From Mameliella sp. MMSF_3455 (GTDB lineage: Bacteria; Pseudomonadota; Alphaproteobacteria; Rhodobacterales; Rhodobacteraceae): 64,000 bases of DNA. The DNA is taken from positions 1 to 64,000 of the forward strand of contig NZ_JASHJL010000018.1 of the NCBI RefSeq assembly GCF_030733205.1. The letters are read 5' to 3'. This document shows positions 27,225 to 36,080 of this stretch, piece by piece; position 1 is the first letter of the stretch; each line of letters opens with the position of its first letter. The notes under the pieces are model-generated. The model ran no database searches and had not been told where the DNA came from. It was given only the letters and a program-made list of their open reading frames with translations. Made by a program: the position numbers and the translations under genes.

Positions 27225-27932
27225 ATGCAAGACATGGGGGAGGCACTTACCGTCGCCATGACGCTTGTCCTCTCGGGCGATGACGATCTCATCGAGATCG
27301 TGGCCCTGTCGCTGCGCGTCAGCCTGACCGCCACGACCGCCGCTTGTGTCATTGGCCTTCCGATCGGCGCGCTGGTCGCCACCAACCGCTTTCCCGGCCG
27401 GGGGGCGGTCCTGGTGGTGATGAACGCGCTGATGGGCCTGCCGCCGGTGGTCGTGGGGCTGATCGTCTACCTGCACCTGTCGCGGGCGGGGCCCTTGGGC
27501 TTTCTGGGACTGCTCTATACGCCCACCGCCATGATCATCGCCCAGACCATCCTGATTGCCCCCATCGTCGCCGCCCTGTCGCGCCAGGTGATCGAGGATA
27601 TGCACGCGGAATATGCCGATCACTTCCGCTCGCTTTGCCTCAGCGCCCGCCAGACCGTGCAGGCGCTGCTCTGGGATGCGCGCTACGCGCTTCTGACCGT
27701 GGCGCTGGCGGGTTTTGGCCGCGCCGTGGCCGAGGTGGGCGCCGTCATGATCGTGGGCGGCAACATCGACCACATGACCCGGGTCATGACAACCGCCATC
27801 GCGCTCGAGACCTCGAAAGGGGACCTGCCGCTGGCCCTGGGGCTGGGCATCGTGCTGATGATCCTGGCGCTGGGGGTCAATGCCCTGGTCCACAGCCTGC
27901 GCCTGACTGCCGTGAGACAAGCCCATGCGTGA
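27225..27932 (+). CDS. tupB: Tungstate ABC transporter permease
   Basis: 235 residues from ATG 27225 (ribosome site CAGGAGA). About six TM helices, with the binding-protein-dependent permease loop (GRAVAEVGAVMIVGGNIDHMTR) that docks on the ATPase. The sequence and the TupA-type partner at 28716 identify it as TupB rather than ModB. A longer frame opens at 27108, but that extension has no ribosome site and looks non-coding. It should import tungstate for the FDH cofactor. The end overlaps tupC by eight bases. Confidence 0.93.
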   Translation: MQDMGEALTVAMTLVLSGDDDLIEIVALSLRVSLTATTAACVIGLPIGALVATNRFPGRGAVLVVMNALMGLPPVVVGLIVYLHLSRAGPLGFLGLLYTPTAMIIAQTILIAPIVAALSRQVIEDMHAEYADHFRSLCLSARQTVQALLWDARYALLTVALAGFGRAVAEVGAVMIVGGNIDHMTRVMTTAIALETSKGDLPLALGLGIVLMILALGVNALVHSLRLTAVRQAHA

Positions 27933-28683
27933 AGCCATAATCCACGGGCCCGAAGCCCTGACAGCGGGCGCCATCCCGGCCTCGAACCTTCTTCCCCTGC
28001 GGGTGCGCGGCCTGTGCCTGACCCTCGGCGGACGTCGCATCCTGAACGGCCTGGACCTGGACCTGGGGCCGACGGGCTGCACCGTCCTCCTTGGTCCGAA
28101 TGGAGCCGGAAAAACGCAGTTTCTCAGGCTGTTGCACGGCCTTCTTGAGCCAGATGCGGGCGAGATAGACTGGAACGGGACCGCGCCCGAACAGGTCACC
28201 TCGCGACAGGCGCTTGTGTTCCAGAAACCGGTGCTGCTGCGCCGGTCCGTCGCCGCGAACGTGGATTTCGTGCTAAGGTCGCGCAACCTGCCGCGTGCCC
28301 GTCGTAGTGCCCTGCTGGACCATGTTGGCCTGGGCGACAAGGCCCGCCAGCCCGCCCGCCTGCTGTCCGGGGGAGAGGCGCAGCGCCTGGCGCTGGCCCG
28401 CGCCTTGGCCACCGAACCCGAGGTGCTGTTCCTGGACGAACCCACGGCCAGCCTGGACCCGGCGTCCGTCAATCGCATCGAGGAAATCGTGCTGAAGGCC
28501 GTGCGCAACGGCACCCGCGTGATCCTTGTCACTCATGACATCGGCCAGGCCCGCCGGTTGGCGGACGAGATCGTCTTCCTGCACGGCGGACGGGTGGCCG
28601 AACAGGCCACAGCCGACCGGTTCTTTGCAGGCCCACGAACACCGGCGGCCCGGGCGCATGTCTCGGGCGGCCTCGTGCTCTGA
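27925..28683 (+). CDS. tupC: Tungstate ABC transporter ATP-binding protein
   Basis: 252 residues with Walker A GPNGAGKT, the signature LSGGEAQRLALARAL and Walker B VLFLDEP followed by TASLDP. An N-terminal extension of about 25 residues precedes the nucleotide-binding domain. No C-terminal MOP domain is present, which fits TupC rather than ModC. It is the cytoplasmic motor of the tungstate importer and is translationally linked to tupB (8-base overlap). Confidence 0.93.
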   Translation: MREAIIHGPEALTAGAIPASNLLPLRVRGLCLTLGGRRILNGLDLDLGPTGCTVLLGPNGAGKTQFLRLLHGLLEPDAGEIDWNGTAPEQVTSRQALVFQKPVLLRRSVAANVDFVLRSRNLPRARRSALLDHVGLGDKARQPARLLSGGEAQRLALARALATEPEVLFLDEPTASLDPASVNRIEEIVLKAVRNGTRVILVTHDIGQARRLADEIVFLHGGRVAEQATADRFFAGPRTPAARAHVSGGLVL

Positions 28684-28715
28684 CATCATTCAAGACCCTA
28701 CGGAGGAGATATTCC

Positions 28716-29525
28716 ATGAAACCGCTTCGCCTTGCGGCGCTTTTCTGCGCCCTGTCGCTGCCCTCGGCCGCATTGGCCGACGACATCCTGGTCCAGTCGA
28801 CCACCTCGACCGCGAACTCGGGTCTCTACGACCACCTGCTGCCGATCTTTGCCGAGGCGACGGGCATTCAGGTCAACGTGGTTGCGGTGGGCACCGGGCA
28901 GGCCATCCGCAATGCCCGCAACTGCGACGGTGACGTGCTGCTGGTCCACGCCAGGCCGGCGGAAGAGCAATTCGTGGCCGACGGCTTCGGGGCGTCGCGT
29001 ACCGATCTGATGTACAATGATTTTGTCATTGTCGGCCCCTCTTCCGACCCGGCCGGCGTGGCAGGCATGGACGATGTCCAGCCGGCGCTGGAAAAGATCG
29101 CTGCGGCGCAGGCGCTCTTTGCCTCCCGCGGGGATGATTCCGGCACCCACAAGAAAGAGGTCTCGCTCTGGGGCGCCAGTTCTGTCGATCCGGCCAATGC
29201 CTCCGGCGATTGGTATCGTGAAACCGGGTCGGGCATGGGTGCGACGCTGAATGCGGGCATCGGCATGGGGGCCTATGTCATGACCGACCGGGCCACCTGG
29301 ATCAGCTTCAAGAACAAGCAGGATTACGAGATCATGGTCGAGGGCGATGCGGACCTGTTCAACCAGTACGGCGTCATCCCGCTTTCTGCCGACAAGTGTC
29401 CGTCGGCCAACGTCGACGGCGCCCAGGTCTTTGCCGATTGGCTGCTTTCGGATGCAGGCCAGGCAGCCATTGCCGAATACGAGGTCGACGGGCAACAACT
29501 CTTCTTTCCGAACGCTCCGGATTGA
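28716..29525 (+). CDS. tupA: Tungstate-binding periplasmic protein
   Basis: 269 residues with a signal peptide (1-21, ending AALAD). Diagnostic TupA segments are STTSTANSGLYDHLLP at the mature N-terminus and SRGDDSGTHKKE near residue 140, both part of the oxyanion site, and FADWLLSDAGQ near the end. It delivers tungstate to TupB. A ribosome site GGAGGAG is a few bases upstream. Its N- and C-terminal segments are echoed in the cytochrome at 14035-14799. Confidence 0.95.
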   Translation: MKPLRLAALFCALSLPSAALADDILVQSTTSTANSGLYDHLLPIFAEATGIQVNVVAVGTGQAIRNARNCDGDVLLVHARPAEEQFVADGFGASRTDLMYNDFVIVGPSSDPAGVAGMDDVQPALEKIAAAQALFASRGDDSGTHKKEVSLWGASSVDPANASGDWYRETGSGMGATLNAGIGMGAYVMTDRATWISFKNKQDYEIMVEGDADLFNQYGVIPLSADKCPSANVDGAQVFADWLLSDAGQAAIAEYEVDGQQLFFPNAPD

Positions 29526-29583
29526 TCTAGGACCGGTCGCGAGGCAGCCCGCATAAACCGGACCAGCGGGCCAGGAGGCCCGG

Positions 29584-30453
29584 ATGTCCAGCGTCAAGAC
29601 GCCCGAGTATTTCACAGTCGCCGAACTGGCAGAACTGCTGCGGCTGAAGGAACGCAAGATCTACGACCTCGCCGCCTCAGGCGGGGTTCCCTGTTCGCGC
29701 GCGACCGGCAAGCTGCTGTTTCCCGCGCGCGACGTCTATGCCTGGATCGACTCGCATACGACGGGCCCGCAAGACACGGTGGCCCGCCCGCCGATCCTGC
29801 TGGGCAGCCACGATCCGCTGTTGGACTGGGCTGTCCGCGAAAGCCGCTGCGGTCTTGCCACCTATTTCGACGGCTCCCTCGACGGGCTGGCAAGGTTCAA
29901 CGCGCGCGAAGGCGTCGCCTGCGGCCTGCATGTCTATCATTCCGAAGCCGGCGACTGGAACGTGCCCAGCGTCGACAAGACCCGCGACGCGGTGTTGGTG
30001 GCCTTTGCCCGCCGCCGCCGCGGGCTGGTGGTGCGCCCGGACGAGACGGGGATCACCGGTCTGGACGATCTTGTGGGGCGTCGTTTCGCGCCGCGTCAGC
30101 CGCTTTCGGGCACCGCCAAACTGTTCGGAGATCTGGCAGAGGAGGCCGGGCTGGATCACGCGGCGCTTGCGCTGGCACCGGTGTCGCGGACCGAGACCGA
30201 GGCCGTGCAGGCCGTGGCCCGGGGCGAGGCCGATGCGACCTTCGGGCTGGAGACGCTGGCCCGGGATTTCGGTCTGCGATTCCTGCCTTTGATCGAAGAG
30301 TACTTTGACCTGCTGATCGACCGGCGGGAGTATTTCGAGGCGCCGGTGCAGGCGCTGCTCGACTTCTGCAAAGGCGACCCCCTCCGGGACCAGGCGGCCC
30401 GATTGGGGGGGTATGACATCGCGGACCTGGGCAGCATCCGCTGGAACGCCTGA
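29584..30453 (+). CDS. HTH regulator with substrate-binding (PBP-like) domain
   Basis: 289 residues. An excisionase-type winged HTH (FTVAELAELLRLKERKIYDL, about 10-50) is followed by a periplasmic-binding-protein-like domain (about 75-285) without a signal peptide, so it works in the cytoplasm. Proteins of this layout are found beside molybdate and tungstate transporters and are thought to sense the oxyanion. It follows tupA by 58 bases and is a good candidate for control of tupBCA or fdh genes. The ligand is inferred. Confidence 0.85.
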   Translation: MSSVKTPEYFTVAELAELLRLKERKIYDLAASGGVPCSRATGKLLFPARDVYAWIDSHTTGPQDTVARPPILLGSHDPLLDWAVRESRCGLATYFDGSLDGLARFNAREGVACGLHVYHSEAGDWNVPSVDKTRDAVLVAFARRRRGLVVRPDETGITGLDDLVGRRFAPRQPLSGTAKLFGDLAEEAGLDHAALALAPVSRTETEAVQAVARGEADATFGLETLARDFGLRFLPLIEEYFDLLIDRREYFEAPVQALLDFCKGDPLRDQAARLGGYDIADLGSIRWNA

Positions 30454-30502
30454 CAGCTTGCCTGAACTTTGCCTTATTGGCCGCTGGAAACGCTGAATAA
30501 AA

Positions 30503-30522
30503 CCCGAATTGGCATATTCGGG
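30503..30522. promoter_or_regulatory. Inverted repeat upstream of the XRE regulator
   Basis: CCCGAAT and ATTCGGG form exact 7-bp arms around a six-base spacer, 120 bases before the XRE-cupin gene and 50 bases after the HTH/PBP gene. It could be an operator or, with its position just past a gene end, a weak terminator. No T tract follows. Confidence 0.4.
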
Positions 30523-30599
30523 GCAGGGCGCTCTACCGGATATATGGCCAATTCTAACAGGACCGAAGCCGCGCAATTCTTGCCTTTCAGCGGGAATCT

Positions 30600-30617
30600 G
30601 TATCTAATTCGAGATAC
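30600..30617. promoter_or_regulatory. Dyad upstream of the XRE-cupin gene, candidate operator
   Basis: GTATCT and AGATAC are exact 6-bp arms separated by six bases, 25 bases upstream of the XRE-cupin start codon. The size and position suit autoregulation by that HTH protein. Confidence 0.45.
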
Positions 30618-30642
30618 GGGATTGTTTCCCGGGGGGATAAAA

Positions 30643-31203
30643 ATGAAGAGCGATCTGACGGTCCGCCTCGCCGGGCGCCTGTCGGCGCTACGGGCTGCCC
30701 GTGGCTGGACGCTGGATCAACTCGCCGCTGCAAGCGGCGTCAGCCGCGCGGCGCTGTCGCGGCTGGAAAACGCCGAGGTCAGTCCTTCGGCAGAGGTTCT
30801 TTCGCGCCTGGCGGCGGCGCATGACATGTCCCTCTCCCGCCTCTTTGCCATGATCGAGGACGGGTTTTCCGCCCATGTCACGCGCGAGGAACAAGCGGTC
30901 TGGCGCGATGGCGAGACCGGGTTGGCCAAGCGGTTCGTCTCTCCTGCCGCCTCGGCCCTGGCAGGTGAGGTGGTCGAATGCAAGATGACGCCCAATTCCG
31001 AGATGGTGCAGGAGTCGCCCGAGGTTGTCGGGCAGGAGCACCATATCGTGCTGCTCAGCGGCTATCTGCACGTCAGCCTGGACGGATCGGGCTATAATCT
31101 CGGCGCGGGGGACTCGCTGCGCTATCGCGAACACGGCGAGGTGCGGCTGGTCACGGATCGCGGACAAGGCGCCAAGTTCATGATGGTGAGCGTCACCAGC
31201 TGA
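30643..31203 (+). CDS. XRE family regulator with C-terminal cupin
   Basis: 186 residues from ATG 30643, with ribosome site GGGGGG just upstream; a longer frame from 30469 crosses the two dyads and is not used. The N-terminal HTH (LDQLAAASGVSRAALSRLENAEVSPS) is of the XRE type and the C-terminal 80 residues form a cupin (HHIVLLSGYLHVSL...GDSLRYREHGE). Such proteins sense small metabolites. It lies at the end of the FDH island and converges on the serine dehydratase gene. Target genes are unknown. Confidence 0.88.
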   Translation: MKSDLTVRLAGRLSALRAARGWTLDQLAAASGVSRAALSRLENAEVSPSAEVLSRLAAAHDMSLSRLFAMIEDGFSAHVTREEQAVWRDGETGLAKRFVSPAASALAGEVVECKMTPNSEMVQESPEVVGQEHHIVLLSGYLHVSLDGSGYNLGAGDSLRYREHGEVRLVTDRGQGAKFMMVSVTS

Positions 31204-31224
31204 GCGCCGCGCCGCGATCCGGGA

Positions 31225-32598
31225 TCAGCAGTTGGGCACGTTGACCGCCAGCCCGCCCAGCGAGGTCTCCTTGTATTTCTCGCTCATGTCGTGGCCGGTC
31301 TGGCGCATGGTCTCGATGCAGGCATCGAGCGGCACAAGGTGGGTGCCGTCCCCCCGCAGCGAAAGCGAGGCGGCCGAGACCGCCTTGATCGCGCCCAGAC
31401 CGTTGCGTTCGATACAGGGCACCTGGACCAGCCCCTTGACCGGGTCGCAGGTCATGCCAAGGTGATGTTCCAGCGCGATTTCAGCCGCGTTTTCAACCTG
31501 TTCCGGCGTCCCGCCCATGACGGCGCACAGCCCCGCCGCCGCCATTGCACTGGCGCTGCCGACCTCTGCCTGGCAGCCGGCCTCGGCGCCCGAGATCGAA
31601 GCGTTGTATTTCACCAAACCGCCGATTGCCGCAGCGGTCAGCAGGAATTCGGGGATGCGGGCGCGCGTGGCGCCGGGCACATGGTCCAGCCAGTAGCGGA
31701 TCACCGCCGGGACAACGCCCGCCGCACCATTGGTCGGCGCCGTGACCACCTGGCCCCCGGCGGCGTTTTCCTCGTTCACCGCCATCGCGTAGACGCTCAT
31801 CCAGTCGTTGATCGTGTGCGGCGCGCTGAGGTTCATGCCCCGTTCGGCCTGCAACTGGTCATGGATGTTCTTGGCGCGGCGTTTCACGTTCAGCCCGCCG
31901 GGCAGGACCCCGTCCGAGGTCAGGCCGCGGTCGATGCAGTCCTCCATCACCTGCCAGATCTGTGCCACCCCCTTGTCCAGGCTGTCGGCACACCCGCGCG
32001 ACACCTCGTTCGCGCGTTTCATCTCGGCGATGCTGCGCCCGGATTTCTTCGCCATGTCAAGCATTTCCGCGGCGGTCTTGAAGGGGTGGGGGACAGGGGT
32101 GCCCTCATCCGTGTCCTTGCCGGCCGCCAGTTCCGCCTCTGTCAGGACAAAGCCGCCGCCGACCGAGTAATAGACCTCTTGCAGGATCACGTCGCCCTGC
32201 GCGTCCGTGGCCCGCAGGATCATCCCGTTGGCATGGCCCGGCAGCGTCTCGTCGTAATCGAAGACAAGGTCCCGGGACGGGTCGAACCGCAGCGCGGGCA
32301 GGCCCTCGGGCGTGACGCTGTGGGTTTTCGCGATCTCAGCCAGTGCTGCCTCGGCCTTGTCGTTGTCGTAGGTTTCCGGCACGAAACCGGCCAGTCCCAG
32401 CACTGTGGCGCGGTCGGTGGCATGGCCCACCCCGGTAAAGGCCAGCGAGCCGTGCAGCGAAGCGCGCAGCCCGTGAACCGCGAAGGGCGCGGCGCGCAGC
32501 TTGTCCAGGAAACGGGCCGCCGCGACCATCGGGCCCATCGTGTGCGAGGACGACGGGCCGATCCCCACCTTGAACATGTCGAAGACCGAAAGAAACAT
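31225..32598 (-). CDS. sdaA: L-serine ammonia-lyase
   Basis: 457 residues, single-chain type, with the N-terminal motif [15 protein letters not shown] and the cluster-binding part including [20 protein letters not shown]. It is an oxygen-sensitive [4Fe-4S] enzyme that converts L-serine to pyruvate and ammonia in the cytoplasm. It converges on the XRE-cupin gene (21 bases apart) and is divergent from the fasciclin gene. The XRE regulator could be linked to it, but the sequence does not show this. Confidence 0.95.
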   Translation of the reverse strand: MFLSVFDMFKVGIGPSSSHTMGPMVAAARFLDKLRAAPFAVHGLRASLHGSLAFTGVGHATDRATVLGLAGFVPETYDNDKAEAALAEIAKTHSVTPEGLPALRFDPSRDLVFDYDETLPGHANGMILRATDAQGDVILQEVYYSVGGGFVLTEAELAAGKDTDEGTPVPHPFKTAAEMLDMAKKSGRSIAEMKRANEVSRGCADSLDKGVAQIWQVMEDCIDRGLTSDGVLPGGLNVKRRAKNIHDQLQAERGMNLSAPHTINDWMSVYAMAVNEENAAGGQVVTAPTNGAAGVVPAVIRYWLDHVPGATRARIPEFLLTAAAIGGLVKYNASISGAEAGCQAEVGSASAMAAAGLCAVMGGTPEQVENAAEIALEHHLGMTCDPVKGLVQVPCIERNGLGAIKAVSAASLSLRGDGTHLVPLDACIETMRQTGHDMSEKYKETSLGGLAVNVPNC

Positions 32599-32702
32599 CT
32601 GCGCTCCTTGTATTCTTGCGCCTCATGTAGCGCAGCACACCACCGATGCCGCTGCCGAAAACGACATGACGTCAATCAAAGGCGCGCTTGGCACCGGGAT
32701 GC

Positions 32703-32716
32703 TCACGGTTCCGTGA
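32703..32716. promoter_or_regulatory. Short palindrome between sdaA and the fasciclin gene
   Basis: TCACGG and CCGTGA form exact arms around TT, roughly midway between the divergent sdaA and fasciclin genes. It may be an operator for either. Short palindromes arise by chance at this GC content, so confidence is limited. Confidence 0.35.
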
Positions 32717-32829
32717 ACGGCTTGTGATCGTCCGGCGCGAAACTTTCGTCTCGCTGTCTCGTGACTCCGGTCAGCCGCACCAAGGAGGTGCAGCCCCCGA
32801 AACGACAGAGAAACAGGAAGGAACACCAA

Positions 32830-33396
32830 ATGAAACCCCTCAAGACCTTCGCAGCAGTTGCCCTCGTGACCGTGTCCGGCGCCGCCTTTGCGGCCAGCCA
32901 TTCCGATACCGGCAACCCAATGGTGGGTGGCGCCCCGATGTTCCCCGACAAGACCATCGTCGAAAATGCCGTGAACTCGGCAGATCACGAAACGCTCGTC
33001 ACCGCGGTCAAGGCGGCCGGCCTTGTCGACACGCTGTCCGGCGAAGGCCCGTTCACCGTCTTCGCACCGACCGATGACGCCTTCGGCAAGATCAAGCCCG
33101 AAAGCCTGAACGCGCTGCTGCAGCCCGAGGCCAAGGACCAGCTGACCACGATCCTGACCTGTCACGTCGTGGCGGCCAACGCCATGTCCGACGCCATTGC
33201 CGGCATGATCGCCGATGACGGCGGCATGCACCCGGTGCCCACGGTCGGCGGCTGCACCCTGCAGGCCAAGATGGATGGTGACGAGATCACCCTGACCGAC
33301 GAGAACGGGCGCACCGCGACCGTCACCATCGCGGACGTCAAGCAGTCGAACGGCGTGATCCACGTCATCGACCGCGTCTTGCTGCCCAAGCAGTAA
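32830..33396 (+). CDS. Fasciclin (FAS1) domain secreted protein
   Basis: 188 residues with a signal peptide (1-21, ending AAFAA). One FAS1 domain (about 45-187) carries both conserved boxes: FTVFAPTDDAF and GVIHVIDRVLLPK. FAS1 proteins mediate adhesion and are exported or surface-exposed. It is followed after 119 bases by the periplasmic MsrB gene. Two Cys (TCHVV and GGCTL) could form a disulfide. Its partner is unknown. Confidence 0.93.
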   Translation: MKPLKTFAAVALVTVSGAAFAASHSDTGNPMVGGAPMFPDKTIVENAVNSADHETLVTAVKAAGLVDTLSGEGPFTVFAPTDDAFGKIKPESLNALLQPEAKDQLTTILTCHVVAANAMSDAIAGMIADDGGMHPVPTVGGCTLQAKMDGDEITLTDENGRTATVTIADVKQSNGVIHVIDRVLLPKQ

Positions 33397-33515
33397 AGCG
33401 ATCGGTTGCGCGTGGCAAAGCAACCCCCAGTTGGCGCCTCGCGCAATCGTGCGCGCCCCGTGCTTGCCCCCGCAGGCCGGGGTGCGCAATCTTTCCCACA
33501 AAAGAGGAGGCCCCG

Positions 33516-33980
33516 ATGAAACGACGCAACTTTATCGCCGCCGGGGCTGTGCTGCCGTTCTTCACGCGCAGCGCCCTGGCCGCCGACAGCAATTTCGAGA
33601 TCACCCGCAGCAAGGCGGAATGGCGCGCCATGCTGACCGATGCTGAGTATCGCGTCATGCGCGAGGAAGGGACGGAACGCGCCTTCACCTCACCGCTCAA
33701 CGACGAAACGCGCAAGGGCACCTTTCTGTGCAAGGGCTGTGACCTGCCGCTTTACGCATCGGAAACCAAGTTCAAGAGCGGCACCGGCTGGCCCTCCTTC
33801 TATCAGGCCCTGCCGAACGCCATCGAGACCAAGCCCGACCGCAAGCTCTTCGTGACCCGGACCGAATGCCATTGTCGCCGTTGCGGCTCGCACCTGGGGC
33901 ACATCTTCGACGATGGTCCGCCGCCCACGGGCAAACGCCATTGCATCAACGGTGTCAGCCTGAAATTCCGCCCGGCCTGA
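33516..33980 (+). CDS. msrB: Peptide-methionine (R)-S-oxide reductase, exported
   Basis: 154 residues. The Tat-like signal MKRRNFIAAGAVLPF shows export. The MsrB domain has zinc Cys pairs (CKGC and CRRCG), the substrate motif GTGWPSFY and the catalytic Cys in RHCIN. It repairs oxidised methionine in periplasmic proteins. The ribosome site AAAGAGGAGG precedes ATG 33516. A clear terminator follows at 34005-34043. Confidence 0.95.
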   Translation: MKRRNFIAAGAVLPFFTRSALAADSNFEITRSKAEWRAMLTDAEYRVMREEGTERAFTSPLNDETRKGTFLCKGCDLPLYASETKFKSGTGWPSFYQALPNAIETKPDRKLFVTRTECHCRRCGSHLGHIFDDGPPPTGKRHCINGVSLKFRPA

Positions 33981-34004
33981 CGGGGCGGCGCGGCAGACAA
34001 AGAA

Positions 34005-34043
34005 AAACGGGCGTGTGGCTGGACTAGGGCCACGCGCCCGTTT
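34005..34043 (+). terminator. Rho-independent terminator after msrB
   Basis: A 15-bp stem, AAACGGGCGTGTGGC (34005-34019) pairing with GCCACGCGCCCGTTT (34029-34043), has one G-T pair and a nine-base loop. It begins 25 bases after the msrB stop and ends with TTT. It may act in both directions. Confidence 0.88.
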
Positions 34044-34154
34044 CCGTTGGTGGGTCTTAAGGGCTGAAAAATTGCCCGAATCCGACGTTACGTCGCGTCA
34101 ATTTACCTGTCCAGCGAATTCTGCAACCCGGTCGAAGGGGCCTGCCGGCCCTGC

Positions 34155-34328
34155 TCAGTTCATTGTGGAAACCTCCGACAGAGTACGGGTGAAACCGCGC
34201 AGGGAAATGGGCAGTGCCACGGGGGTATCCGGGGCTGCCGCCGGGTAGATGGTCAGCGTCGCCTGCCGTCCCCGTTCCAGCCGCGACAGCGTCTCGGCGG
34301 TGACTCCGATCCGCGCGGCGGCCTGGCC
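34155..34328 (-). pseudogene. Remnant of an HTH (XRE-like) regulator
   Basis: In the -1 frame relative to the neighbouring protease remnant, an open stretch reads GQAAARIGVTAETLSRLERG and continues to a TGA at 34155-34157. This is the recognition half of an XRE-type helix-turn-helix, without the first helices and with no start codon of its own. The remaining 37 residues match nothing I know. It is best read as a gene fragment. Confidence 0.5.
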
Positions 34329-34735
34329 GTGACAGGTTCCGCCGCTTCGGTCAGCGCGGCCACGATAGGCGATCGTTCAGCGATGGCCGCAATCGGGACG
34401 GCAAAATTGACGCTGATGATCGAATCCCCGGCGTGATGCAGAGCCACGACCTTGCGACCGTCCTCGCCGATCACCGGCGAGCCGGAATTACCGCGCAGCG
34501 TGTCACAGGTGTGGCGGAGCCGGTTGTTCGCCAGCAGATTGCGCGCCGCCGCCCGGCATTCCTTGCGGCTGATGTGCTGGGCCATCCCGATCGGGTGGCC
34601 GATGACGATCAGGGGCAAGCCGGCGTGCCGGTCCGGATCGAAATCGAAGGAATCAGCGGCAGGTGCTGCGCCGAAAGGGCCAGGCGGCGGGGGGGGGCGG
34701 ACATGCGTATCGAACTCCTGGCGGTTTGACCCAGC
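34253..34735 (-). pseudogene. Truncated trypsin-like serine protease
   Basis: A frame of about 160 codons, open after a TAG at 34736-34738, contains VIGHPIGMAQHISRKECR, CDTLRGNSGSPVIG and VVALHHAGD, the C-terminal half of an S1 protease with the nucleophile Ser in GNSGSP. The His- and Asp-bearing N-terminal half is missing and there is no ATG; a TTG at 34618 would begin inside the fold. A run of nine C residues on the coding strand (34689-34697 as G on plus) and a C-terminal change of frame suggest decay. Confidence 0.7.
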
Positions 34736-34756
34736 CTAGCACCGGAACCGCGACGA

Positions 34757-34781
34757 AAATGGGTCCGGAATACCCGGACCC
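34757..34781 (-). terminator. Rho-independent terminator after the J-domain gene
   Basis: On the minus strand GGGTCCGG and CCGGACCC (34761-34768 with 34774-34781) form an 8-bp perfect stem with a five-base loop, followed by ATTTTCG. It lies about 50 bases past the J-domain stop codon. Confidence 0.75.
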
Positions 34782-34831
34782 AGCCTCTGACTCAAAGAAA
34801 TGTCCGACCCGCGTCCCGACCCGGGTGCCGC

Positions 34832-35458
34832 CTACTTGAAGCTGCGGCTGTCCTTGATCTGGTCCCAGGCCCAGACCACCTGCTGCAACTGTTCTTCCTG
34901 GCTGCGATCGCCGCCGTTCATGTCCGGGTGCAGCACCTTGATGAGCGACTTGTAGACCTTGCGGATCTCGGCCTTGGACATGTTGTCCTTGGCATCGAGG
35001 ATATCCAATGCCTTGCGTTCGGTCGGGGGCAGCTTGCGGCCGCCGCCGGGCTTGTTGCGGCCGGGGTTGCGCGTGGCCTTGTCGCCCAGAACCTGGTGCG
35101 GGTCCTCGATGCCCAGCCGCGCCCAGGCCTTGGCCTCGGGGTCGCGCCAGTCCTTGGTCTTGCGCTCCCAGACCTTGTCCGAGGATTCCTGGGCGTTCAT
35201 CTCCGCCTCGGTCTTGCCGTCGAAGAAGGACCACTTGGCGTTGTATTCCCGGACGTGGTCCTTGCAGAACCAGTAGAAATCATCCAGCACGTCAGGCGCC
35301 TTGGGCGCGCGGAATTTGCCCGGTTCCTCGCAACCGTCATGGTCGCAGATGCGCGTGGATGTCTCCTGTGCGCCAGTCATGCCCTTCCGTCCGCGCGGGT
35401 TTTTCTTTTTCGCGGACTTAACGGACATGTCGAAACCGAAGGGGTCAGGTTTGCTCAT
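34832..35458 (-). CDS. J-domain (DnaJ-like) protein
   Basis: 208 residues. The C-terminal 65 residues form a J domain with the HPD motif (KVLHPDMNGGD), needed to stimulate Hsp70 ATPase. The N-terminal part has a Cys pattern (CDHDGCEEPG and FWC-like YWFCKDHV) that may bind zinc. This layout is a known alphaproteobacterial DnaJ-like type, distinct from canonical DnaJ. It is divergent from bolA across 73 bases. Its client proteins are unknown. Confidence 0.92.
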   Translation of the reverse strand: MSKPDPFGFDMSVKSAKKKNPRGRKGMTGAQETSTRICDHDGCEEPGKFRAPKAPDVLDDFYWFCKDHVREYNAKWSFFDGKTEAEMNAQESSDKVWERKTKDWRDPEAKAWARLGIEDPHQVLGDKATRNPGRNKPGGGRKLPPTERKALDILDAKDNMSKAEIRKVYKSLIKVLHPDMNGGDRSQEEQLQQVVWAWDQIKDSRSFK

Positions 35459-35531
35459 CTCGCACCTCTTCTCGACTCGGACACCGGAGCATAGACTATC
35501 GCGGAACGAGATACAGGGGGTCCTGCGAAAA

Positions 35532-35789
35532 ATGTCGCGAGCCGATGAAATCCAGATGAAACTAGAGGCGGCCTTTCAGCCGAGCCTGATCGAGGTGCGC
35601 AACGACAGCGCGCGCCATGCCGGCCATGCGGGCGACGATGGCAGCGGCGAAAGCCATTTCCACGTCGTGCTGCGCGCGCCGGAACTGGCAGGGAAAAGCC
35701 GCATTGCCCGTCACCGGGCCGTGCACAAGGCGCTGGGGCCGGATCTTGTGGCGGAAATCCACGCATTGTCGCTGGACCTCGACGGCTGA
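35532..35789 (+). CDS. bolA: BolA family protein
   Basis: 85 residues, start ATG 35532. The BolA features ADEIQMKLEAAFQP, SHFHVVLRAPEL and RHRAVHKALG are present, including the conserved His residues that help bind a [2Fe-2S] cluster with a monothiol glutaredoxin. BolA proteins act in iron-sulfur trafficking and gene control. A hairpin terminator follows at 35825-35852. The longer open frame upstream runs antisense to the J-domain gene and is not used. Confidence 0.93.
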   Translation: MSRADEIQMKLEAAFQPSLIEVRNDSARHAGHAGDDGSGESHFHVVLRAPELAGKSRIARHRAVHKALGPDLVAEIHALSLDLDG

Positions 35790-35824
35790 GCTGTGGCCCG
35801 CCACGATCAGGGGGGAACGGAAAA

Positions 35825-35852
35825 GGGGCGTGGTCCTTGTGGACCGCGCCCC
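35825..35852 (+). terminator. Rho-independent terminator after bolA
   Basis: GGGGCGTGGTCC (35825-35836) pairs with GGACCGCGCCCC (35841-35852) through one G-T pair, with loop TTGT; AACTTT follows. It is 35 bases past the bolA stop. Confidence 0.82.
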
Positions 35853-36052
35853 AACTTTCAGTCAACAAACGGATGAAAGCCCCCGTTTCAATCTTTTGCG
35901 TGTCGCGCCGATCAATCCTGACGCTCTGGAGATCTATCAACCCCCGGTAACAGAACGTTAACAAATTGCGTTGACGCCACGGCAGTAAGGGATTCCTTAC
36001 CTTGGGGCAGGTTGGGTCCTTGCCCGCAAAGACCGGCGTGAGGAAACGCGAA

Positions 36053-36074
36053 ACGCGGCCCCGATGGGCCGCGT
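36053..36074 (-). terminator. Hairpin downstream of gatB, likely terminator
   Basis: ACGCGGCCC and GGGCCGCGT form an exact 9-bp stem with a four-base loop. On the minus strand it is followed by TTCGCGTTTCC, so termination is plausible, about 80 bases past the gatB stop. Confidence 0.6.
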
Positions 36075-36080
36075 CGCATG

